Source of the DNA: Cellvibrionaceae bacterium
Lineage (GTDB): Bacteria; Pseudomonadota; Gammaproteobacteria; Pseudomonadales; Cellvibrionaceae
NCBI GenBank assembly: GCA_025800435.1
Contig: JAOXRV010000481.1
Location: 1-9,749, forward strand
Direction of reading: 5' to 3'
DNA length: 9,749 nucleotides
Numbering within the stretch: the first letter of the stretch is position 1; each line of letters begins with the position of its first letter. The notes under the pieces are model-generated. The model did no database searches and was not told where the DNA came from. It saw nothing but the letters and a program-made list of their open reading frames with translations. Position numbers and translations under genes: made by a program. Of the stretch, positions 1 through 6,499 are shown piece after piece.

Positions 1-23
1 CCACAACAAGCCAAGGTGCAGCC

Positions 24-680
24 ATGAGACTGCTCAGCCTAATGGCGGTGATTCTGCTCGGCGCTTGCAGCACCGTCACCATCGATGAATACCAGCGCAG
101 CGAGGCTCAGCTGGGCGCCGGTGAACGGGTGGTGGTATTGGGCCGGCGCCACTCCCCCGAGTATGAAACCGAGCCCGACCTAATCAGTTGCGTGGGCAAA
201 ATAGTCGGCGCCGGTAATAAAATTGAGGTGATCGACGAACAGCAGTTTATGGATCAACTCTATCCCTGGTTTGAACCGCGCATGGCCCCCCTAGCCCTCA
301 GCCGCCTGGGCCAGCTGAAGCAAAAACCGGCCCTGGCCAAGAAACTGAATAAGCTCGGCATACGCTATTTTATCTGGGTGGATGGCAGCACCCGCACAGT
401 CGATTCCAGCGCCAATATCAGCTGCGCCATCGGCCCCGGTGGCGGCGGCTGCTTTGGCTTTGGGGTGTGGGATGACAAATCCGACTACGAGGCCACGGTG
501 TGGGATTACCAAAACCAGCAACTGGTGGCCAAGATCAGCGCCGATGCCAGTGGCACCAGCTATATGCCGGCGGTGGTGGTGCCCATCCCTTTGCTGGCGC
601 GGGTGCAAAGCAATGCCTGCAAAGCCCTCGGCGGCAAACTGCGCCAGGTGTTTAGCCCCGAAACCAGCGGCGCCGAATAG
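24..680 (+). CDS. Predicted outer-membrane lipoprotein of unknown function
   Basis: A 218-residue protein I do not recognise. The N-terminus is a lipoprotein signal: Arg2, a hydrophobic run, then lipobox L12-G13-A14-C15. Ser at +2 after the Cys predicts outer-membrane sorting by the Lol rule. The mature part is soluble-looking with no further membrane segment. It has Cys56, and a glycine-rich stretch (residues 137-148) flanked by Cys134 and Cys143 that could form a disulfide in the periplasm. The segment around 112-120 (GIRYFIWVD) and the later ATVWDYQNQQLV look like strands of a compact beta domain. The start is supported by AAGGTG at 13-18, five bases before the ATG. The next gene, for an M48 lipoprotein protease, begins 21 bp after the stop, so the two are probably co-transcribed and may act together at the envelope. 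That link is inference. The promoter lies outside the window. Confidence 0.85.
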   Translation: MRLLSLMAVILLGACSTVTIDEYQRSEAQLGAGERVVVLGRRHSPEYETEPDLISCVGKIVGAGNKIEVIDEQQFMDQLYPWFEPRMAPLALSRLGQLKQKPALAKKLNKLGIRYFIWVDGSTRTVDSSANISCAIGPGGGGCFGFGVWDDKSDYEATVWDYQNQQLVAKISADASGTSYMPAVVVPIPLLARVQSNACKALGGKLRQVFSPETSGAE

Positions 681-701
681 ACAATAATAGAGGAGCAGCC
701 C

Positions 702-2168
702 ATGGCCCCAGTCAAGTTACTTTCCATTATGCTGCTGCTTGGCAGCGGCGCACTGCTGGGGGGCTGCTCGATCAACCCCGCCACCGGCACTGCCGATATG
801 GTGTTTACCTCCGAGGCCGGCGAGATCAAACTGGGCCAACAAGAGCACCAAAAACTAAGTAAGACCGTAAGCTTCTACGAGGAGCCCAAGCTACAAGCCT
901 ATGTCGAACAGCTGGGGCAAAAGCTGGCGGCCGTGGCGGATAGGCCCGAGCTCGACTACCACTTCTTTATTATCGACAGCCCCGACATCAACGCCTTTGC
1001 CCTGCCCGGGGGCTATGTTTACATCAACCGCGGGCTCTTGGCCTATCTGCACAATGAAGCCCAACTGGCGGCGGTACTGGCCCATGAGATTGCCCACATC
1101 ACCGCCCGCCACGCCCTGCGCCAGCAAAGCGGCCGAGTCGGGGCCCAAACCGCCTCTGTACTGGGGGCGGTGTTAACCCGCAGTAATTCGGTTGGCCAGG
1201 CGGTAAGCCTGTACACCCATGCCGCAGTGAAGGGCTATGGCCGGGATATGGAACTGGAGGCGGACGGCTTTGGCGCCGAGTACCTGGCCAGGGCCGGCTA
1301 CCCCAGCAGCGCCATGCTAGAGGTGATCGGTATTTTAAAAGACCACGAAACCTACCAGCGCCGCAAAGCCAAGGCCAGTGGTCGCAAGCCAGTGGCCTAT
1401 CACGGGGTCTTTTCCTCTCACCCGCGCAACGATAAACGCCTGCGCGAGCTAGTCGGTAAGGCCGGCAGTAACAGCGGCCAGCTCGGCAGCCAAGCCTTCC
1501 GCCAGGCCGTCAACGGCATGGTGTATGGGCGCAACTACGCCAGTGCCACCGTGGGCCAATTAGCCAGTGGCGATGAAGCGAGCAGCGAGCAACGCTACCG
1601 CCACAACAGCCTGGGCTTTAGTTTTGCCTACCCCGAGGGCTGGCAAGTCACGCAAAACAAAAGCAGTATCGACGCGGCCAGCGGCGACAATAGCGCCAGC
1701 CTACAATTGCTGGCCGAGCGGCACCAGGGCGCCAAACCCGAGGCCTGGCTGCGCCAGCGCTTTGGGGTTGCGCTGCTGCGTCAGTCCGAGCCACTGGTAC
1801 AAGAGGGCCTGCTCGGCCACAGTGGTATCGAACAGCAAGCCGACCGGGGCCAGCGCCGTATCGCGGTATTGTATAAGGGGGGGCTGGCCTATGTATTTGC
1901 GAGCAGCTGGCACCCACAATCCGACTTTGAGCGCGCCGATGAGGATTTTATGGGCATGGTGCGCAGTTTTCGACCAGAGCGCCGCCAGCGCAGCGGGGGC
2001 AGCACTAAAAAGCTGTTTTTTGTTAAAGCCAACAATAACACCCGCTTTGCCGATATTGCCCGCAAGGCCCGCCTGGGCCGCAGCGGTGAAGACCAACTGC
2101 GGCTAATTAACGGCTACTACCCCAGCGGCGAGCCCCGCCCGGGACAGATCATCAAGGTGGTGCAATAA
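702..2168 (+). CDS. M48 family zinc metalloprotease lipoprotein with C-terminal LysM-like domain
   Basis: A 488-residue predicted periplasmic zinc endopeptidase tethered to the outer membrane, in the broad BepA/LoiP (YfgC/YggG) group, which degrades or chaperones misassembled envelope proteins. The lipoprotein signal ends L19-G20-G21-C22 with Ser at +2. The protease domain (about 30-255) carries NAFALPGGYVYINRGL (97-112), the zinc motif H128-E-I-A-H132, the ELEAD box at 184-188 (E184 the likely third zinc ligand), and the SSHP motif near 238-241. The catalytic set is complete, so the enzyme should be active. Instead of the TPR domain of E. coli BepA there is a middle region (about 298-425) containing NSLGFSFAYPEGW, and a LysM-like tail (about 438-487: FFVKANNNTRFADIARKA...LINGYYP...GQIIKVV) that could bind peptidoglycan. 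A GAGGAG ribosome site lies about seven bases before the ATG. Family assignment is firm; the substrate is not known. Confidence 0.95.
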   Translation: MAPVKLLSIMLLLGSGALLGGCSINPATGTADMVFTSEAGEIKLGQQEHQKLSKTVSFYEEPKLQAYVEQLGQKLAAVADRPELDYHFFIIDSPDINAFALPGGYVYINRGLLAYLHNEAQLAAVLAHEIAHITARHALRQQSGRVGAQTASVLGAVLTRSNSVGQAVSLYTHAAVKGYGRDMELEADGFGAEYLARAGYPSSAMLEVIGILKDHETYQRRKAKASGRKPVAYHGVFSSHPRNDKRLRELVGKAGSNSGQLGSQAFRQAVNGMVYGRNYASATVGQLASGDEASSEQRYRHNSLGFSFAYPEGWQVTQNKSSIDAASGDNSASLQLLAERHQGAKPEAWLRQRFGVALLRQSEPLVQEGLLGHSGIEQQADRGQRRIAVLYKGGLAYVFASSWHPQSDFERADEDFMGMVRSFRPERRQRSGGSTKKLFFVKANNNTRFADIARKARLGRSGEDQLRLINGYYPSGEPRPGQIIKVVQ

Positions 2169-2180
2169 ACCTGGCAAACA

Positions 2181-2211
2181 CTGGCATCAAACGCTTGTTT
2201 GATTTTATACT
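2181..2211 (+). promoter_or_regulatory. Candidate sigma-70 promoter of the acyl-CoA synthetase gene
   Basis: A -10-like TATACT (2206-2211) matches the consensus at five of six positions. CTGGCA (2181-2186) is a four-of-six -35, but the spacer is 19 bases, longer than the ideal 17. A second CTGGCA at 2171-2176 sits exactly 10 bp upstream. The PsrA-like dyad fills the spacer, the usual arrangement for a repressor blocking RNA polymerase. The elements are visible; promoter activity is inferred. Confidence 0.4.
2186..2203. promoter_or_regulatory. PsrA-like operator (fatty-acid-responsive TetR-type site)
   Basis: A perfect dyad: ATCAAAC, GCTT, GTTTGAT. It matches the published Pseudomonas PsrA consensus [G/C]AAAC-N2-4-GTTT[G/C] exactly, with a 4-bp centre. 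PsrA is a TetR-family repressor released by long-chain acyl effectors that controls beta-oxidation genes. The site sits between candidate -35 and -10 elements, about 90 bp upstream of a fatty-acyl-CoA synthetase gene, the type of target expected. An alternative reading as a weak terminator for the M48 gene (7-bp AT-rich stem then TTTTAT) is less convincing. No psrA gene is in the window. Confidence 0.6.
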
Positions 2212-2224
2212 GGGCCCAATTGTA

Positions 2225-2250
2225 CGGGGTCGATTGGCCAATCTACCCCG
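2225..2250. repeat. 26-bp near-perfect palindrome upstream of the acyl-CoA synthetase gene
   Basis: The centre GATTGGCCAATC (2232-2243) is a perfect 12-bp palindrome. One mismatched pair (C2231/T2244) separates it from outer arms CGGGGT (2225-2230) and ACCCCG (2245-2250), giving 12 of 13 pairs. There is no spacer, so it suits a symmetric dimeric regulator better than a terminator, and no T-run follows. If the TATACT promoter is used, it lies just downstream of the transcription start. I recognise no named regulator for it. Confidence 0.55.
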
Positions 2251-2284
2251 GCAAATAACAATCAAACTAACGATAAAAACGAAT

Positions 2285-2288
2285 GGAG
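2285..2288 (+). promoter_or_regulatory. Shine-Dalgarno GGAG deciding the acyl-CoA synthetase start
   Basis: GGAG lies inside the longest possible reading frame, three bases before the ATG at 2292 and six before the ATG at 2295. The first in-frame ATG (2283) has only ACGATAAAAACGA before it, with no ribosome site. The spacing favours 2295. Confidence 0.55.
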
Positions 2289-2294
2289 CGAATG

Positions 2295-3923
2295 ATGCAA
2301 AGCACCATGATGAATATGCCCCTCAATATCACCTCGGTAATGACCTTTGCCGATAAAGTCTACGGCGATGTTGAGGTGGTATCGGTAACCGCCGACAACC
2401 CCCGCCACCGTTACACCTACAGCGATGCCTTTAAACGCGTACGCAAGCTGGCCAATGCCCTGGCCAAGCTGGGCCTCAAACAGAGCGATGTGATCGGTAC
2501 CCTGGCCTGGAATGATTACCGCCACCTGGAGCTGTACTACGCTATCTCCTGCTCCGGTATGGTTTGCCACACCGTCAACCCACGTCTATTTGACGAGCAA
2601 ATTGAATACATTATCGACCACGCAGAAGACCAGTGGGTATTTACCGATGTGGCCTTTGTGGGCACCTTAGAGCGGCTGCAAAATCTGCTGCCCGATGTAA
2701 AAGGCTTTGTGATACTGACCGACGAAGCCAACATGCCCAAAACCAGCCTGCGCAATGCAGTATGCTACGAAACCCTGATTGCGGACGAGCCGGAAACCTT
2801 TGACTGGCCCGACCTGGACGAGAACTCTGCCTCGGCCATTTGCTACACCTCTGGCACCACCGGCCACCCCAAGGGTGTGGTCTACAGCCACCGCTCCACC
2901 ATTTTGCACTGCTATGCCAGTTCCCTGCCCGACGCCTTTGGCCTGTCGCGCTACGATGTGACCATGCCAATTGTGCCGATGTTTCACGTTAACGGCTGGG
3001 GCCTGGTTTACTCTGCCCCCATGGCCGGCGCCAAGCTGGTGATGCCCGGCCCCAAAATGGGCGATGGCGAAGCGCTGGCCAAGTTAATTAACGAAGAGGG
3101 CGTTACCGCCTCTGCCGGTGTGCCCACCGTATGGCTGGCACTGTTGCAGTATCTAGAGAAGAGCGGCGAGCGCGTCGATGGCCTGGAGCGTTTAACCGTA
3201 GGCGGCTCGGCCTGCCCACTGTCGATCTTCGACGCCTTTAGAGACAAATACGATGTCACCGTGCAACACGCCTGGGGCATGACCGAAATGAGCCCACTGG
3301 GCACCTATAACCGAGTTGCCGACGACGCCGGCGAAACCATGAGCAAAGCAGACTTCGATACCGCGCGCCTGCGTCAAGGTCGGCCGATTTACGGCGTCGA
3401 GCTGCGTATTGTGGATGAAGACGGCCAGGAGCTGCCCTGGGACGGCGAGTCCTCTGGTGCGGTACAAGTACGCGGCCCCTTTATTACCGACCACTACCAC
3501 AAGCGCGAGCACAGCGCTGCCGAAGATGGCTGGTTTGAAACCGGCGACGTGGCCTTTATGGACAAAGACTCGCAGATGCAGATTACCGACCGCACCAAGG
3601 ATGTGATCAAATCCGGCGGCGAGTGGATCTCTTCAATCGAGCTGGAAAACTGCGCGGTCGACCACCCCGCCATCGCCGAGGCGGCGGTGATCGGCGTCGC
3701 CCACCCCAAGTGGACCGAGCGACCACTGTTGTTGGCGGTGGTCAACGAAGGTGCCGAAATCAGCAAAGAAGAGATGCTGCACTGGTTTGATGGCAAAGTG
3801 GCCAAGTGGTGGATTCCCGCCGACTGTGTATTCGTCAGCGAACTGCCCCACACAGCCACCGGCAAGCTCAGTAAAAAAGATCTGCGCGATGAGTACCAGA
3901 ACTTTGCCTGGAATGATGCTTAA
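2295..3923 (+). CDS. alkK: Medium/long-chain fatty acid-CoA ligase (AlkK-like acyl-CoA synthetase)
   Basis: An ATP-dependent enzyme joining a fatty acid to coenzyme A through an acyl-adenylate, feeding beta-oxidation or lipid synthesis in the cytoplasm. From Met at 2295 it is 542 residues; Pseudomonas AlkK is 546 as I recall it. Adenylate-forming motifs are intact: P-loop YTSGTTGHPKGV (about 184-195), HVNGWG (about 231-236), WGMTEMS (about 327-333), GWFETGDVA (about 412-420), DRTKDVIKSGGEWIS (about 432-446), and the C-terminal catalytic Lys in TGKLSKKDL (about Lys524). AWNDYRHLELYYA and GMVCHTVNPRLF closely resemble AlkK and its relatives, including the DMSP-pathway ligase DmdB, so chain-length preference is uncertain. 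I chose 2295 because GGAG lies six bases before it and the N-terminus then aligns with AlkK; 2283 would add four residues. A PsrA-like operator upstream suggests induction by fatty acids. The gene appears monocistronic and converges on the TonB-receptor gene. Confidence 0.92.
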   Translation: MQSTMMNMPLNITSVMTFADKVYGDVEVVSVTADNPRHRYTYSDAFKRVRKLANALAKLGLKQSDVIGTLAWNDYRHLELYYAISCSGMVCHTVNPRLFDEQIEYIIDHAEDQWVFTDVAFVGTLERLQNLLPDVKGFVILTDEANMPKTSLRNAVCYETLIADEPETFDWPDLDENSASAICYTSGTTGHPKGVVYSHRSTILHCYASSLPDAFGLSRYDVTMPIVPMFHVNGWGLVYSAPMAGAKLVMPGPKMGDGEALAKLINEEGVTASAGVPTVWLALLQYLEKSGERVDGLERLTVGGSACPLSIFDAFRDKYDVTVQHAWGMTEMSPLGTYNRVADDAGETMSKADFDTARLRQGRPIYGVELRIVDEDGQELPWDGESSGAVQVRGPFITDHYHKREHSAAEDGWFETGDVAFMDKDSQMQITDRTKDVIKSGGEWISSIELENCAVDHPAIAEAAVIGVAHPKWTERPLLLAVVNEGAEISKEEMLHWFDGKVAKWWIPADCVFVSELPHTATGKLSKKDLRDEYQNFAWNDA

Positions 3924-3940
3924 TTAGCTTATCGCTGGCC

Positions 3941-3975
3941 CTAGGGCACCTCTGACTAACTCAGAGGTGCCCTAG
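3941..3975. terminator. Shared bidirectional hairpin between convergent genes
   Basis: A perfect 15-bp stem, CTAGGGCACCTCTGA with its complement TCAGAGGTGCCCTAG, around a 5-base loop (3956-3960). It starts 17 bases after the synthetase stop. It also contains the TAG stop of the convergent receptor gene (3972-3974). No T-run follows on either strand, so it is not a textbook intrinsic terminator; it may act with Rho or as a 3'-end stabiliser. Strength and symmetry favour a shared 3' boundary. Confidence 0.7.
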
Positions 3976-6161
3976 AAGTGATAGCTGGCCTTAAGCCCAA
4001 TTGTGCGCGGCTGCGAGCTTCTAACCCAGTCTTTTCTACCCGGCGCCACCTGGGGATACCAGGTTAAAATGGTGCGCTTGTCGAGCAGGTTTTTGATATA
4101 GACCCCAAGGCTCCAGTTATCTGCCTCCAAATCGAAGTTGGCACCGACAAAACTGTGGGCCTTGATCCGCCGGCTGTAGATCGGGTCGCGCATATTGTAG
4201 CTGGTGTTGGCCTTGCCACGATAGTTGATATTGAACCCGAGGCGGGCCTCTAGCTCACCCAAGCTGAAACTTTTTTCTGCAACCAAGCCCGCTGAAAGGC
4301 GATAGGTGTAAGGTAGGTTATCGCCTTTTCTGCCCGCCCCGGGAATACCCAACTGGGCATAAAATGGGGTGTCGTTGGTCAACTGTTGCTTGTTGTAAGC
4401 TAAGTTGCTGTGCAAGCTAAAACCGGGCACAGAATCGGGCAGCCACTGGCTTTCCAGCTCTAAACCATAGAGTTTTACATCTTCGGTATTGACCGTGTAA
4501 ACCACACGCATGGTGTTATCCAGCGCCTGGGTTTGGGCATCGTCCCAAAGCATATAATAGAGCGATGAGTTGAGCATTAACTGGCCCTGGAACAGACGAC
4601 TTTTTACCGCCCACTCAAAATTATCAACGAAATCCGGGTCGTAACTGGTGGAGACTGGCTGCCCCTCCATCGAGGTTAAATTCATGCGGTTAACCCCGCC
4701 CTCTCGAAACCCCTGGGAGAACACGATATAGCTGTGGATGTCCTCGTTGTACTGGTAGTTGAGTTGCAGCTTGAGCACGCTGTCATTGAAATCTGAACTC
4801 AGTGACGGCAATGCGCCCGGCCCCGGCTGACCGCCTGCGAAGAAAACACTCTGTTGGTTAACCGAGCTGATACGAAAGCTGCGCAGACCGGCCAGCAGTT
4901 CCCACTGCTCGTTGAGAACATAGCTGAGTTCACCAAAGATGGCTTTGTTTTCAAAGTCTTCATCGATACCGGTATGACTCAGTAGTTTTGAATTGGGGCC
5001 AATGCTAAATTCCCCGGCGGCATAGCGATACACTTTATTGCGATCGACAAAGTCACGATCTTGATAAAATAGCCCCACTACCCCTTGCATGGGGCCGGCA
5101 CCTTTGCTGGCCAGGCGCAATTCAAAACTGTTGACCTCAGTTTCGCGCTCGCGCACATTGGAGGCTGGCGCGCCATTAAAAACCCCGGAGTAATCGGGCA
5201 GTTTATAAAAATCTCGGTGGTAGCGGCTGTAACTAAAATTAATCGTCGCCACATCAAAATCGTGCTGCAAACTCAGGTTTTGCATGCGCACCGTATCCAT
5301 AGTCGGTGCCAGCAACTGGCCCAGACGTACATCGTCCTCGGGGGTCACTTCCGAGACATCACCAAACTTGCGCACCTGATACCAGTTAGCCAGATCCAGA
5401 CGAGTATTTTCGGCAATTTGCCAACGCGCCAATACTCGCCCGCCCTTGCTCACCTCATCGTTACTATTATCCAAGGGGATATCCGGGCGATCCACATAGC
5501 CATCGGCATCTTTATAAAAACCCACTGCTCGCAGGCCCAGCTCACCCTCGATAATCGGGGCATTGATCATACCTTTAAACTCACCGCCGTGGCCGCCGCG
5601 CCCCTGGCTACTAAGGTCGCTTGCTAGTGAGCCATAGACGCCGTCGAGATCGGGCTTGGCGCTGATATAGCGCACCGTGCCACCCTGGGAGCCACTGCCG
5701 TAGAGAGTGCCCTGGGGGCCGCGCAAAAATTCAATTTGCTCGATATCGTAGAGCGCCATATCCACCTGATTGACAAGCCGCGCGCCCTGGCCGGCGGCGG
5801 GAATTTCATCGTAGTAGATGCCCACCTGGGCGGCACCGATATAAGAGGCCATGCCGCGCACATTGATTTGCTGGCTCTCGGCGCCGTTGGAATAGATACT
5901 TACCCCGGCCAGGTATTTGCTAAAATCCTCCAGCCCTGCGGCATTGATTTGCCCCAGCGAATCGCTGGTGATGACGGAGATATTGGTGGGTAGCTGGTGG
6001 GCGGCAATTGGCCCGCGTTTGGTGGCGGTAACGATAACTTCTTCCATTACCGCGTTACTCAGATCAGGCTTGGCCTTACTGTCGGCGTGACTAAAACTGG
6101 CCGGCAGCAACAGTGCCGCCAGGATTGTGGTTGCTCTCATAAATTGTGCCCAAAGCATCAT
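3972..6161 (-). CDS. TonB-dependent outer-membrane receptor
   Basis: A 729-residue ligand-gated outer-membrane transporter powered by TonB-ExbB-ExbD. A signal peptide ends near ASFSHA (about residue 26), followed by a TonB box-like EEVIVTATKR (about 40-49). The plug domain (about 50-170) has INVRGM (99-104) and the typical IEQIEFLRGPQGTLYGSGSQ run (about 140-159). The rest is a beta-barrel, including GVYIKNLLDKR near the C-terminus and ending in Phe (SYHF), as outer-membrane barrels usually do. There is no N-terminal signalling extension and no sigma/anti-sigma pair nearby, so FecIR-type control is not indicated. The ligand cannot be read from sequence: siderophore, vitamin, carbohydrate or lipid-like substrates are all possible. 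The start is uncertain: Met1 (6161) lacks a good ribosome site and Met8 (6140) also gives a workable signal peptide. The stop codon lies inside the shared hairpin. Confidence 0.93.
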   Translation of the reverse strand: MMLWAQFMRATTILAALLLPASFSHADSKAKPDLSNAVMEEVIVTATKRGPIAAHQLPTNISVITSDSLGQINAAGLEDFSKYLAGVSIYSNGAESQQINVRGMASYIGAAQVGIYYDEIPAAGQGARLVNQVDMALYDIEQIEFLRGPQGTLYGSGSQGGTVRYISAKPDLDGVYGSLASDLSSQGRGGHGGEFKGMINAPIIEGELGLRAVGFYKDADGYVDRPDIPLDNSNDEVSKGGRVLARWQIAENTRLDLANWYQVRKFGDVSEVTPEDDVRLGQLLAPTMDTVRMQNLSLQHDFDVATINFSYSRYHRDFYKLPDYSGVFNGAPASNVRERETEVNSFELRLASKGAGPMQGVVGLFYQDRDFVDRNKVYRYAAGEFSIGPNSKLLSHTGIDEDFENKAIFGELSYVLNEQWELLAGLRSFRISSVNQQSVFFAGGQPGPGALPSLSSDFNDSVLKLQLNYQYNEDIHSYIVFSQGFREGGVNRMNLTSMEGQPVSTSYDPDFVDNFEWAVKSRLFQGQLMLNSSLYYMLWDDAQTQALDNTMRVVYTVNTEDVKLYGLELESQWLPDSVPGFSLHSNLAYNKQQLTNDTPFYAQLGIPGAGRKGDNLPYTYRLSAGLVAEKSFSLGELEARLGFNINYRGKANTSYNMRDPIYSRRIKAHSFVGANFDLEADNWSLGVYIKNLLDKRTILTWYPQVAPGRKDWVRSSQPRTIGLKASYHF

Positions 6162-6365
6162 TCTTTAATTAAAAATTGTACTTTGAGATTAGCAGGGAAA
6201 TCGGCTGACAAAACCTCTGCCACAGCGGCTAGACAAAAGGTTGCCGCTGCCCAAGCAGCGACAAGCCAAAAACCATTAGCGCACCACAGTGCGCCGTAAA
6301 ATTCGCTCCAAACAAATTGATACTGGCCCACAAGGCCCCATCAGCCAGAGATTCTGCGAGATGTA
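6162..6365. other. Gene-free upstream region of the TonB-receptor gene
   Basis: Left part of a 338-bp gap between the receptor start and the DUF2807 stop. I find no credible coding frame. It holds two small GC-rich hairpins: CGCTGC-CCAA-GCAGCG (6245-6260) and GCGCAC-CACA-GTGCGC (6279-6294). Either could be an operator or RNA stem, but neither matches a site I know. No Fur-like box was evident by eye. Beyond 6366 lies the inverted-repeat element, then a small hyphenated palindrome TTTGGT-T-ACCAAA (6479-6491) just after the DUF2807 stop. Confidence 0.5.
6175..6180 (-). promoter_or_regulatory. Possible -10 element of the TonB-receptor gene
   Basis: Minus-strand TACAAT matches the -10 consensus at five of six positions and lies 13 bases before Met1. 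No good -35 is found at 16-18 bp. A start about seven bases downstream would leave almost no leader for Met1, indirectly favouring Met8 (6140). Weak evidence overall. Confidence 0.25.
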
Positions 6366-6475
6366 AGCCTGAGGGGTAGGGGGTAGTTTCGCAGTGACTA
6401 GGCTCTGGATGAACGGGCGCAGCTGCATGGATGCAGCGTTTTAGAACGGAGAAAGTGCCCCCTACCCCTCACGCT
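6366..6475. repeat. ~110-bp inverted-repeat element (MITE-like or structured intergenic repeat)
   Basis: Two 25-base arms, 6366-6390 and 6451-6475, pair at 22 positions. The core is a perfect 14-bp match: TGAGGGGTAGGGGG (6370-6383) with CCCCCTACCCCTCA (6458-6471). Further pairs lie outside (AGC/GCT) and inside (TTTC/GAAA). Between the arms an off-centre hairpin, GCTGCAT-GG-ATGCAGC (6422-6437), makes a nested cruciform. There is no coding frame and no clear target-site duplication. It could be a small non-autonomous mobile repeat, as occurs between genes in many gammaproteobacteria, or a long 3' hairpin for the DUF2807 transcript. Only one copy is in this window, so repetition is untested. Confidence 0.6.
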
Positions 6476-6499
6476 GGGTTTGGTTACCAAAGGTGGCCC

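Noticed and set aside
2171..2186. Direct repeat CTGGCA-AACA-CTGGCA as an activator site
   Set aside because: A 6-bp repeat 10 bp apart is too short to separate from chance; the second copy is counted only as a possible -35.
2283..2294. The first in-frame ATG (2283) as start of the acyl-CoA synthetase
   Set aside because: No ribosome site precedes it, while GGAG is well placed for the ATG at 2295, which also aligns better with AlkK. The difference is only four residues, so this is not certain.
5085..5627. A 180-codon plus-strand open frame opposite the TonB-receptor gene
   Set aside because: It is antisense to a well-supported receptor frame and shows no recognisable domain or ribosome site; it looks like a by-product of codon bias.
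6245..6294. Two 6-bp GC-rich hairpins upstream of the receptor as a riboswitch or Fur-type site
   Set aside because: The stems are short, match no known aptamer or operator, and lie too far from the start codon; such stems are common by chance in GC-rich DNA.
6366..6475. Insertion sequence remnant
   Set aside because: No transposase fragment and no clear flanking duplication are visible; only the palindromic element itself is supported.
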